A stretch of DNA of 64,000 bases from Bradyrhizobium sp. 4 (GTDB lineage: Bacteria > Pseudomonadota > Alphaproteobacteria > Rhizobiales > Xanthobacteraceae): positions 5,704,001 to 5,768,000 of the forward strand of contig NZ_CP064686.1 of assembly GCF_023100905.1 (NCBI RefSeq). The letters are read 5' to 3'. A program made the position numbers and the translations under genes. This document shows positions 49,196 to 57,060 of this stretch, piece by piece (within the stretch, counting starts at the first letter, position 1; each line of letters starts with the position of its first letter). The notes under the pieces are model-generated. The model saw only the letters and a list, made by a program, of their open reading frames with translations. It had not been told where the DNA came from and did not search any database.

Positions 49196-49873
49196 ATGAG
49201 CGACAATCCAGACCTCATTTTGTGGGGCGTCGGGACAAGCCGCACCGTTAGGCCGCACTGGGCGATGCACGAGCTCGCTCTGGCTTATACGATCAAACCG
49301 ATCGGCCCACGGACCGGCGAGACCAAGACCGCCGAATATACCAAGCTCAATGCGCGCCAGAAGATTCCGCTGCTGCAGGACGGCGACTTCCGCATTGGCG
49401 AGAGCGCCGCGATCGTCGCTTACCTGTCGCGCATGTACTCTACGCCCGAGCGTGCATTGATCCCTGAATCCACCCGCGACTATGCAGCGTGGCTGGAATG
49501 GTGCTTTTTCATCGTCACCGAGCTCGACTCGACCAGCCTGTACGTGATGCGCCGTCACAGCGCCGATGCGCTCGGCCCGATCTACGGCGTCGCGCCGGAG
49601 GTCGTAGCTCAAGCCGCCCAATACTTTCGAGCGCAGCTGCGCCATGTCGAGGTCGCGCTGGCCGACGGCCGACATTTTATCATGGGCGAGCGATTCAGCA
49701 GCGCCGATATCCTGCTGACGACGTGCCTGGACTGGGCGGTCGCCTACGGTGTCGGCATTTGCGACAATGCGCGGCCCTATCTCGACCGTATGCGAAGCCG
49801 GGAGGCTTACCAGCGCGCGGCTGCGGCGAATGCTCCGCGCGCGCCAATTACACCGACGCCTGCCAAGGCCTGA
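49196..49873 (+). CDS. Glutathione S-transferase family protein
   Basis: The 225-residue protein from MSDNPDLILWGVGTSRTVRP has an N-terminal thioredoxin-like domain with VRPHWAMHELAL, NARQKIPLLQDGDFRIGESA (the conserved cis-Pro and Glu-Ser for glutathione) and a helical C-terminal domain with GERFSSADILLTTCLDWAV. Its first residues (LWGVGTSRTVRPHW) recall bacterial GSTs that act on aromatic or CoA-linked substrates. It forms a two-gene unit with the SDR before it. Confidence 0.87.
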   Translation: MSDNPDLILWGVGTSRTVRPHWAMHELALAYTIKPIGPRTGETKTAEYTKLNARQKIPLLQDGDFRIGESAAIVAYLSRMYSTPERALIPESTRDYAAWLEWCFFIVTELDSTSLYVMRRHSADALGPIYGVAPEVVAQAAQYFRAQLRHVEVALADGRHFIMGERFSSADILLTTCLDWAVAYGVGICDNARPYLDRMRSREAYQRAAAANAPRAPITPTPAKA

Positions 49874-49906
49874 GAACCGTTCGCCGGTCGCGCGAAGCGC
49901 TTCGGT

Positions 49907-51106
49907 CTACATGGCCACGCGCAACGTGCGTGCAGCAACCATATCGTCGATCGCGCCATCATCGTAGCCAAGTTCGCGCAGCACCTCGCGCGAATGCTCC
50001 CCGACGCGGGGGGCTGGTCCGCCGATGGCAGCCTGGTTGATCTCGAAGCGGGCCGCGGGCTTAGGCTGGCGCACAAGGCCGACCTTCGGCTGATCGAATT
50101 CCGCGATGATCCCGCGCGCCACCACCTGCTCATTGTGGATGATCTCGCCGCGCCGCAGGATCGGCGCGCAAGGGACATCCGCGGCATCCAGACGCTCCAG
50201 CCATTCGGCGGTCGTGTGCTGGCCGATATACTCTGCCATCTTGTTGATACGCGCCGTGGCGTTGACCGAACGCGCCGACGGGGTCGCGAACCTTGGATCG
50301 TTGGCAAGTTCGGGATCGCCGGACGCCCGGCAGAAGCCCTGCCATTCGGAATCGGAGATGGTGCCGGCTGTGATATAGCCGTCGCTGGTCTTGAACACGA
50401 GATCGGGCCGGTCATTCGGATCGGCAGCCGCGGCCTCGGCTCCGACCACCGTGTACTGCATCATGCCTTCCGGCCAGAGGTAGGAAATCATCGCGTCCAG
50501 CATTGCGACCTGGATATGATCCCCCTGCCCGGTCTTCTCACGCGCGTAGAGCGCGGCCGCCACCGCCTGCGCGGTGAACACGGCGGTGGTCTTGTCGCAC
50601 ACGATGGTGCGGATCATCTGCGGGCGATTGGTGACCGGCTGCGACTGGATATCGGCAAAGCCCGACAGGCCCTGAATGATTGGATCGTAGACGCGCTTCT
50701 TCACATAGGGTCCGGTCTCGCCGACGCCGCTGATCGAGACGTAGATCAGGCGCGGATGACGCCGGCGCAGCTCTTCGACGCCGAGGCCGAGGCGCTCCAT
50801 GGTGCCGGGCCGGAAGTTCTGCACCAGGACATCGGCCTGCGCGACCAGTTTGGCCAGCACCTCACGCCCGGCCGCGCTCTTGACGTCGATCGAGAGCGAA
50901 CGCTTGCCGCGGTTTGACGAAATGAACAGCGCGGAGAACTCGCCCTCCTTGTCGATGGTGGCCCGGCTGCGACGGGTGATATCGCCGCCGATCGGCTCGA
51001 TCTTGAGCACGTCGGCACCCTGATCCGCCAGAAACATCGTCGCAAACGGGCCCGACACCACACCGGTCAGATCGAGGACACGAACGCCGTCAAGCGGACC
51101 AGCCAT
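49907..51106 (-). CDS. CaiB/BaiF-type CoA transferase
   Basis: The 399-residue protein belongs to family III CoA transferases: MAGPLDGVRVLDLTGVVSGP, ADQGADVLKIEPIGGDITRR, NRGKRSLSIDVKSAAGREVL, and the catalytic Asp in VAMLDAMISYLWP (near 190). It moves CoA between carboxylic acids, here probably activating the pathway substrate. The start is 98 bp downstream of the HCCA-isomerase-like gene on the same strand. It could also be an alpha-methylacyl-CoA racemase relative, which uses the same fold. Confidence 0.9.
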   Translation of the reverse strand: MAGPLDGVRVLDLTGVVSGPFATMFLADQGADVLKIEPIGGDITRRSRATIDKEGEFSALFISSNRGKRSLSIDVKSAAGREVLAKLVAQADVLVQNFRPGTMERLGLGVEELRRRHPRLIYVSISGVGETGPYVKKRVYDPIIQGLSGFADIQSQPVTNRPQMIRTIVCDKTTAVFTAQAVAAALYAREKTGQGDHIQVAMLDAMISYLWPEGMMQYTVVGAEAAAADPNDRPDLVFKTSDGYITAGTISDSEWQGFCRASGDPELANDPRFATPSARSVNATARINKMAEYIGQHTTAEWLERLDAADVPCAPILRRGEIIHNEQVVARGIIAEFDQPKVGLVRQPKPAARFEINQAAIGGPAPRVGEHSREVLRELGYDDGAIDDMVAARTLRVAM

Positions 51107-51204
51107 TGCACTCTCCCTGGATTTTTTTCTGCCAACCGGCTGAAGGTAAACTCTTGCTTGGTGTCAGCCCTTCGCCTCAACACGCACGGACCGCAAGTTG
51201 ATAA

Positions 51205-51837
51205 CTAGCCGGTCTTGGAAACGGGCTGCCGGGTCTGTTCGACGATCGATTCCTCGACGTCCCGGAGTTGATCCTTGCCAAAAAACATCTCCTTGCCGAC
51301 GAAGAATGTCGGCGAGCCGAAGGCACCGCGGGCGACGGCGTCATTGGTCAAGTCGATCAGCCTCTTCTTGACGTCATCCTGCTGCGCGCGCGCAATCAGC
51401 CTGTCGATGTCGATCCCCGAGGAGGCAAATGCGGCCCGGAACACTTCGGGATCATCCATCTTCTTGGGCTCCTCCCACATGTGATGGTAGGCGGCGCGGA
51501 AATAGGGTTCGAACACGCCTTCGAACTGGGCCGCGACGGCGCCGCGCATCAACATCAAAGTGTTGACTGGAAAGAAGGAGTTCTGGCGAAACTGTGTGAT
51601 GTTGTGGCGCCGGATGAACCGCTGGGTCTCGAGCGCCTGGTATTCCGGCTTGTTCTTGATCCCGCGAAGCGAATCGAACGGAGACATGTTGCCGGTCGCC
51701 TTGTAGATCCCGCCGAGCAGGACCGGGACGTACTCGAATTTTACGCCGGTCCGCCGCTCGATCCCGGGGATGGCAACCTCCGCCAAATACGCGTTCGGGC
51801 TGCCGAAATCGAACTGGAATTCAACCTTGAGGGTCAT
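51205..51837 (-). CDS. 2-hydroxychromene-2-carboxylate isomerase-like protein (DsbA family)
   Basis: The 210-residue protein from MTLKVEFQFDFGSPNAYLAE has the thioredoxin fold with Ser at the glutathione site (FDFGSPNAYLA) and the late GAFGSPTFFVGKEMFFGKDQ, as in 2-hydroxychromene-2-carboxylate isomerases and kappa-class GSTs. These enzymes act on bicyclic aromatic intermediates such as naphthalene products. It is the first gene of an operon with the CoA transferase and has the operator with TTGACA about 80 bp upstream. Confidence 0.88.
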   Translation of the reverse strand: MTLKVEFQFDFGSPNAYLAEVAIPGIERRTGVKFEYVPVLLGGIYKATGNMSPFDSLRGIKNKPEYQALETQRFIRRHNITQFRQNSFFPVNTLMLMRGAVAAQFEGVFEPYFRAAYHHMWEEPKKMDDPEVFRAAFASSGIDIDRLIARAQQDDVKKRLIDLTNDAVARGAFGSPTFFVGKEMFFGKDQLRDVEESIVEQTRQPVSKTG

Positions 51838-51918
51838 GACCGCTTTCTCCCGCAGAGCGTATTGGATGGTCAGGGACCGGCGATCCAATCGCATGGCTTG
51901 CTTGTTCTCACTTCTATA

Positions 51919-51939
51919 GTTCTAAAATCGAACTGTCAA
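51919..51939 (-). promoter_or_regulatory. GTTC-N7-GAAC operator with perfect TTGACA -35 box
   Basis: GTTC (51919-51922), seven bases, GAAC (51930-51933). On the minus strand TTGACA (51939-51934) comes directly before it; TATAGA or TAGAAG further on can serve as -10. The site is shared by the isomerase operon and the divergent HxlR-type regulator. Confidence 0.68.
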
Positions 51940-52076
51940 ATTTGGCGGGAGTTGTGCTGGTTTGACTGGTTCATCGGGTATTGTTTGGAATTCAGTACCT
52001 ATCTAGAATGCTAGGGAGATGCGGCGGCCCTGGCGGCGAATCGAGCGGGTCTCGCCGGGATGACTGGAGAATACGG

Positions 52077-52589
52077 ATGAAGTGGAAAGAACTGGAGGAA
52101 GAGCCGTGTTCGATGGCCCGAACCATCGGCGTGATCGGCGACCGCTGGACGCTTCTGATCCTGCGCGAATGCTTTCTGCGCACACGGCGCTTCGAAGGAT
52201 TCCAGTCGGCGCTTGGAATTACCCGCCATCTCCTCGCCGAACGGCTGAAGAAGCTGGTTCGGCTGGGCATTCTGCGCCGCATTCCCTACCAGGAAGCGCC
52301 CAAGCGACACGAATATATCCTGACCCAGAAGGGCCTCGATCTCTATCCGATCATGATGGCGCTCGTGCATTGGGGCGATACTCACATGCTCGACGAGCGC
52401 GGCCGGCCGCTGTTGCACCAGCACCGCAAGTGCGGCAAGGACTTCGACCCGGTCATGGTGTGCTCTGAATGCGGCGAGCCGCTCCTGGCCAGGGAGGTTC
52501 ATACCCATCCAGGGCCAGGCGCCCAAGGCCCGCGGACGATGGAGGCACCTGGCAAGACGAAGGCAAAGGCCCGCCGCAGCGCGGCTTGA
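52077..52589 (+). CDS. HxlR-family transcriptional regulator
   Basis: The 170-residue protein starts MKWKELEEEPCSMARTIGVI. Its family core is CSMARTIGVIGDRWTLLILR with the Cys11 seen in many HxlR proteins, then a winged helix with LGITRHLLAERLKKLVRLGI (about residues 47-66) and YILTQKGLDLYPI. A C-terminal tail has CGKDFDPVMVCSECGEPLL, with four Cys that could bind a metal. It is divergent from the isomerase operon and next to the GTTC-N7-GAAC site, so it is the best candidate for controlling that site and the other two copies. Ligand or redox signal unknown. Confidence 0.88.
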   Translation: MKWKELEEEPCSMARTIGVIGDRWTLLILRECFLRTRRFEGFQSALGITRHLLAERLKKLVRLGILRRIPYQEAPKRHEYILTQKGLDLYPIMMALVHWGDTHMLDERGRPLLHQHRKCGKDFDPVMVCSECGEPLLAREVHTHPGPGAQGPRTMEAPGKTKAKARRSAA

Positions 52590-52622
52590 GCCGGCCACCG
52601 GCGTCCGGCATTGAACGCATCC

Positions 52623-54425
52623 TCAGACTCGAATCACGGTTGCGTCAGGTTCGTTGCAGTGAAGACGGTCCGTTTGTTCAGCCCGGTGCTTGAGCACAGC
52701 ACGTTGATTGACATAGGCCTTGTCGGTGATTTCTCCCGCGGCCAATGAGGGCGGATCCTTCAGCAGGGTGAACGAGCAGATTTTTTCGCTGCTTCCGACA
52801 GCCTCATTATATTCCTGCAACCGATGTTTCAGGAATTCGATTACCTTGGAGTCGCAAGTCAAATCCCCAGCCGGCGCGTTCGAAATCCGAGCCGCCTCGG
52901 TCGGATTCAGCCAGCACAGCAGCGCGCAGGCTTCACGGTTTTCTCCCGCAACGACGATGTCCAGCAGTACGCCGCGCGTGGCGGCCAGAATGGCGGCACG
53001 CATCGCTCCGATCGCAACCCAGGTGCCGTTCGCGAGCTTGAAGTTCTCGGAAATTCTGCCCGTGAAACGCAGACCGAGCTCCGGCTTCTCGGGATCGATA
53101 AACGACACGGTGTCGCCGATGCGATAGAACCCCTCCTCGTCGAAGGCCTTCTCGGTGAGATCGGCCCTGCCGAGGTAACCGGGGGTAACGTTGGGGCCTT
53201 TCACCCTGGCCTCGTACGTGTCGGAAACAGGGATCAGTTTCAGCTGCACACCCGGCGCCGGAAGACCAATCTCGCCCGGCCGATCCGTTGCCCAATGCGT
53301 CGTGCTGATTGTCGGCGCCGTTTCAGTCGTCCCATAGCCCGACATCACCGGAATCCGCCGGCCTGTGATCGATGAGGTCAGCCGATAGAGTTTTTCGAGC
53401 GTTCCTTGCGAAATGGCAGCCCCGGCGTAGCTCAATCGATCCAGCCGCTTGAAGATGCTCGCGCCGAGGGCGGCATCGTTCTCGATGGCATCACACAACA
53501 GGTTATAGCCGGCGGGCACATTGAACATCGCCGTCGGAGAGATCTCCTTGAGGTTCGCCACCGACTTGTGAAAGAGCTGAGGCAGCGGGCGGCCGTCATC
53601 GATGTAGAGCGTCCCGCCGTTCTTGAGAATGCCGTGAAGAATGACGTTGCTGCCCATCGTATGGTGCCACGGCAGCCACTCGACCTGGACCGGCGCCTCC
53701 GGAGGCGACACCAGCAGGCTTCCCATTTGCAGGGAGCTCGCCATCATGCGGTGCGTGTTCAGCACACCCTTTGGCAATCCGGTCGAACCGGACGTGAAGA
53801 GAATCTTCGCAACGGCGTCGCTGGAGATTGCACCCGACGCACGCGTGAATCCTTCGCAGCCCGTTCGATCCGTCAGTACGCGGAACGGGATCGTATCCGG
53901 CGCGCCATCGACGCTGATCCAGGTAGAGTCTGCCAGTTCGGGAACGGAACGGGCGGCGGAAAAGTCGCGTCCACTCTGAACGAAAACGAAGTTCGGACGC
54001 AGCACCTGCGCGATGTCCTTGAGGCGCGCAAGGCCGCCGGGCATCAGCGTGTAGTTCGGCGATATCGGCGCCAGAATGACGCCTATCGACATCGCAGCAA
54101 AGGAGATCACCGCGTTCTCGATGGAGTTGCCCGAAAGCACGGCCAGCCTGTCAGCCGGCTTTGCGCCCATGTCGATCAGACTCTGGCCGACCGCCTGCAC
54201 CTGCGACCATGCTTCGCCATAGGTGATCTCGTCCCATCCCCCTTTGGCATTGCGCTGTGCGAGGAATATTCGCTGCGGAGCCGCGGCTGCCCAGCGCGGC
54301 AGAAAATCGGTGACGCGCCAGTCGCATGGCCCCAATTCGAGCGGCGACCTCAATATGAGCGTGCCGTCGATCCGGCGCTCGACGGAGAGCTCCCTTGGCG
54401 CAAACGTCAATGGCTTCGTCGACAT
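52623..54425 (-). CDS. Feruloyl-CoA synthase-like AMP-binding ligase
   Basis: The 600-residue adenylating enzyme has ILFTSGSTGLPKGVLNTHRM (208-227, phosphate loop), VEWLPWHHTMGSNVI, MSGYGTTETAPTIS (about 358) and GDTVSFIDPEKPELGLRFTG. The N-terminal start LTFAPRELSVERRIDGTLIL and the low similarity of its C-terminal lid to short acetyl-CoA synthetases fit the feruloyl-CoA synthase group, which activates ferulate, coumarate and related phenylpropenoic acids. Other bulky aromatic acids are possible. It lies 52 bp after the binding-protein gene, in one operon. Confidence 0.87.
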   Translation of the reverse strand: MSTKPLTFAPRELSVERRIDGTLILRSPLELGPCDWRVTDFLPRWAAAAPQRIFLAQRNAKGGWDEITYGEAWSQVQAVGQSLIDMGAKPADRLAVLSGNSIENAVISFAAMSIGVILAPISPNYTLMPGGLARLKDIAQVLRPNFVFVQSGRDFSAARSVPELADSTWISVDGAPDTIPFRVLTDRTGCEGFTRASGAISSDAVAKILFTSGSTGLPKGVLNTHRMMASSLQMGSLLVSPPEAPVQVEWLPWHHTMGSNVILHGILKNGGTLYIDDGRPLPQLFHKSVANLKEISPTAMFNVPAGYNLLCDAIENDAALGASIFKRLDRLSYAGAAISQGTLEKLYRLTSSITGRRIPVMSGYGTTETAPTISTTHWATDRPGEIGLPAPGVQLKLIPVSDTYEARVKGPNVTPGYLGRADLTEKAFDEEGFYRIGDTVSFIDPEKPELGLRFTGRISENFKLANGTWVAIGAMRAAILAATRGVLLDIVVAGENREACALLCWLNPTEAARISNAPAGDLTCDSKVIEFLKHRLQEYNEAVGSSEKICSFTLLKDPPSLAAGEITDKAYVNQRAVLKHRAEQTDRLHCNEPDATVIRV

Positions 54426-54477
54426 CGAAAACGATCTCCTGAATTACCGCGGATGGATAGAACGGGCTGCGCCAGAG

Positions 54478-55677
54478 TCACTCGGACCTGGCGTCCAGGA
54501 CTTCTCCGAAGGCTTGCCACGTTGTGCCGGTCCAGCGCTGCAGCCGCATCTGCGTCCAGATCATGTTCTCGGTCTCGCTGGTGTTGACCTTGATCCCCGG
54601 CAGCACGGTCGGAACGACGACGTCTTTCAGGTTCTTCGCCTGCGCCAGAATATTCTTCCGCGACAGATCATCACCGCATTGCTTGAGGATTTGCTCGAGC
54701 AGGACGCCTTGCTGATAACCGGTCAGATAGCTGCCGTTGGTGATATCGGCCCCCTGCAGATACTTGTCGAAAAATGCCCGGTAAGCCCGCATGCCCGGAT
54801 CGTCCTTCCATGTCTCGTCCAGGACATCCTTGTTGGTCGTGCCGACCATCACGCCGACCGATTTGTCGAGCCCGGCCGGTGCAAGCGTGCCTCCGACCGA
54901 TCCGGACGGGAAATTGATGATCACGGTCGCTTTCCAGCCGATCACTGAAGCCTGCCGGATGGCCTGTGCCGCGAACTTCGGCGTCCCGGCGATCACCAGG
55001 GCCTCGGCTCCCGAGCTCTTCAGATTGGTAATCTGCGAATCAATGGTCGGTTCGGTGACCTCGTAGGACGCACTGACGACCTTGCGATCGAAGTCCTTGC
55101 CGAGAAACGCCTTGAAGGCAGCGACGTAATCTTTGCCGAGATCGTCGTTCTGATAGAGGATGGCATACTTGGCGTTCGGCAGCGTCTTCGTCAGGTATTT
55201 GGCGTAGATTCTTCCCTCCGTGTCGTAGCTGACAAGGCCCGTGGTGATCAGGGGGTAATTGGCGACGTCCGTGAACTTGGATGAGCCACTGACGATCGCG
55301 ACACTCGGTACCCCCTTGGCCCTCAGGTATTTTGCAGTGGCCGAGATGCCGGGCGTGCCGAGCTGGCCGAACATGAACGACACTTCGTCGCTCTCAACGA
55401 GCTTGCGGACGTGCTCCACCGCCTTGGGAGGACTATATCCGTCGTCATAGGCGATGTAGTTGATCTTGCGTCCGTTGACGCCGCCACGGTCGTTCAAGGC
55501 CTGGATGTAGGCCATGAGCCCCTTGCCCACGAGACCGATCGATGATGCCGGTCCGCTGAAGGGGAAAACTCCGCCGATCTTGATCTCGGTGGCAGTGATT
55601 CCCGGCTCGTCGGCGCCGAATGCGGGGCCGCTCAGGAATAGAGCCAGAGCCGCGACAATCTTCCATCTCACCAGCAT
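54478..55677 (-). CDS. Branched-chain-type ABC substrate-binding protein
   Basis: The 399-residue protein (start MLVRWKIVAALALFLSGPAF at 55677, cleavage near FGAD) matches Liv-type periplasmic binding proteins: ITATEIKIGGVFPFSGPASS, NDRGGVNGRKINYIAYDDGY, PSVAIVSGSSKFTD and YEVTEPTIDSQITNLKSSG. No permease or ATPase is next to it, so it presumably works with a transporter encoded elsewhere or senses the substrate. In Bradyrhizobium such lone binding proteins commonly sit in aromatic-acid clusters. It is cotranscribed with the CoA ligase. Confidence 0.9.
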   Translation of the reverse strand: MLVRWKIVAALALFLSGPAFGADEPGITATEIKIGGVFPFSGPASSIGLVGKGLMAYIQALNDRGGVNGRKINYIAYDDGYSPPKAVEHVRKLVESDEVSFMFGQLGTPGISATAKYLRAKGVPSVAIVSGSSKFTDVANYPLITTGLVSYDTEGRIYAKYLTKTLPNAKYAILYQNDDLGKDYVAAFKAFLGKDFDRKVVSASYEVTEPTIDSQITNLKSSGAEALVIAGTPKFAAQAIRQASVIGWKATVIINFPSGSVGGTLAPAGLDKSVGVMVGTTNKDVLDETWKDDPGMRAYRAFFDKYLQGADITNGSYLTGYQQGVLLEQILKQCGDDLSRKNILAQAKNLKDVVVPTVLPGIKVNTSETENMIWTQMRLQRWTGTTWQAFGEVLDARSE

Positions 55678-55842
55678 TGCGTCCTCCCAAACTTGCACCC
55701 CTTTTCGGGTGTGCGGCTTTGTTTTGTTGCGCCTGTGGCGGCTCGTCGCGCCCTTTGCGAAGAGGCATCGCGCAGAACGGGTCCAGCCGTAAATCCGGCA
55801 CGTCGCGGCCGTTGCGTTCGGCCATCTCGTGCGCAGCCTACA

Positions 55843-55864
55843 GTTCTTTTTTTGAACTCGTCAA
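55843..55864 (-). promoter_or_regulatory. GTTC-N7-GAAC operator with TTGACG -35 box
   Basis: GTTC (55843-55846), seven T, GAAC (55854-55857); on the minus strand TTGACG (55864-55859) stands directly before. Directed to the binding-protein/ligase operon. Confidence 0.65.
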
Positions 55865-56009
55865 GCGATTAGATGCTCACGTGCCGTGACTTGGACGACG
55901 GGCCCCGCTCTCGTACTTGGAAATAGTTTGGTCTAAATCCCGCTTACAAGGGCGCGTTTTCGGCTGTTCCAGGACAGGATCGCTGGCGCATTTCCATGCT
56001 GATGTACAC

Positions 56010-56024
56010 ATTCTTTTTTTGAAC
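56010..56024. promoter_or_regulatory. Near-copy of the GTTC-N7-GAAC site
   Basis: ATTC, seven T, GAAC: one arm differs by one base. No TTGAC box stands beside it. Possibly a second, weaker operator for the same operon. Confidence 0.4.
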
Positions 56025-56107
56025 TATAAGGCCGGCGCGAGGCCACGCAGTGCCTGGCCTATCTAACCAGACACCCACGGCGCAGCAGGGATAGATCTCG
56101 CCGAGCC

Positions 56108-56562
56108 CTACTCGGCGGCGATTGCTGTTCGCAATTCTGCATCCTTCGCCGAACGCTCGTAGAGCTCGTCCGGGGCCGGCTTGATGCGAAACCAGGCGAC
56201 ATAAAGCGCAGGAAGGAACAGCAGGATCAGGACCGTGCCGACTGCCGTGCCGCCAATCAGCGTGTAGGCCATCGATCCCCAGAACACGGAATGCGTCAGA
56301 GGAATGAAGGCCAGCACGGCGGCAAGTGCGGTCAGGATCACCGGCCTGGTGCGTTGCACGGTGGCTTCGATGACGGCGTGATAGTCATCGAGGCCGGCAG
56401 CACGATTCTCCTTGATCTGTTCGGTCAGGATCAGGGTGTTACGCATCAGGATGCCTGCCAGTCCGATCAGGCCAAGAATGGCGTTGAACCCGAACGCAGG
56501 ATGATGAAGAACAGGGTAACGGCCCGTTCGCGAATGGCGATCGCGGAAGGATTAAGGTTCAT
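56108..56562 (-). pseudogene. RND efflux pump remnant with internal deletion
   Basis: The 5' end encodes MNLNPSAIAIRERAVTLFFI and IL, the standard N-terminus of AcrB/MdtB-type pumps. About 22 codons in, it runs out of frame into the pump's C-terminal part: AFGFNAILGLIGLAGILMRN, TLILTEQIKENRAAGLDDYH, RPVILTALAAVLAFIPLTHS and FLPALYVAWFRIK. Roughly 850 central residues, including the porter domain, are missing. The fusion point is near 56495. It is not functional as a pump. The adaptor gene of the same operon and its regulator remain intact. Confidence 0.85.
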
Positions 56563-56565
56563 CTG

Positions 56566-57021
56566 CTAACTTACAATTGGCTGGGCGGCAGCTTCCTTGA
56601 GGCCAGCTGCCGCTTGCGCGGCAAGCCCGCGCGCGGCTTCCTGTGAATCTTGAAATTCCTCGAGTGCATGGACTCTGCCCCACCGCAGGGTGAACACGTG
56701 GAGACCGCGGTTGACGTACGAGCCGTCGCCGTCGAGCAGCGTTGCGGTGCCGTCCCACTCGACAAACACGGTGGTGTTCCAGGGCCAGCCCTTCACCCAG
56801 ACGTTGTTGACCTTGATTTGGAGCGTGGGCAGGACGCGTCCGAGCCGCTCGAACCAGCGGCGCAGGGCCGCTTTGTCGTGGCGCTCCCCGCCCAACGCGT
56901 GATTGCCGGAAACACGGTGATGGATGTGCGGCGCGACCGCCTTCACCGCTTCATCCCAGCGATGGTTGTTGACATGGTCGAAGGTCTTTCGGATCTCCTG
57001 CTCGACGATGTAGCTGTACAT
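56566..57021 (-). CDS. NTF2/SnoaL-like protein
   Basis: The 151-residue protein starts MYSYIVEQEIRKTFDHVNNH and has the alpha+beta barrel pattern of SnoaL-like proteins: WDEAVKAVAPHIHHRVSGNH, LRRWFERLGRVLPTLQIKVN, WDGTATLLDGDGSYVNRGLH and VFTLRWGRVHALEEFQD. Such proteins bind or isomerise small hydrophobic molecules. It lies between the adaptor gene and the pump remnant with gaps of 39 and 3 bp. Such an insertion in an RND operon is unusual. Confidence 0.8.
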   Translation of the reverse strand: MYSYIVEQEIRKTFDHVNNHRWDEAVKAVAPHIHHRVSGNHALGGERHDKAALRRWFERLGRVLPTLQIKVNNVWVKGWPWNTTVFVEWDGTATLLDGDGSYVNRGLHVFTLRWGRVHALEEFQDSQEAARGLAAQAAAGLKEAAAQPIVS

Positions 57022-57060
57022 GTGCTTCTCCAGCGGCTGGCGCGGAACGATTGAGACTCT

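Larger units (their letters stand above)
55678..56107. other. Promoter region upstream of the ligase operon; RND remnant border
   Basis: These 430 bp contain one GTTC-N7-GAAC site (55843) 166 bp before the binding-protein gene and a one-mismatch copy (56010). Apart from these I see no gene. T-rich runs follow GTTC in both copies. The remainder borders the truncated RND gene and may be part of a deletion junction. Confidence 0.5.
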
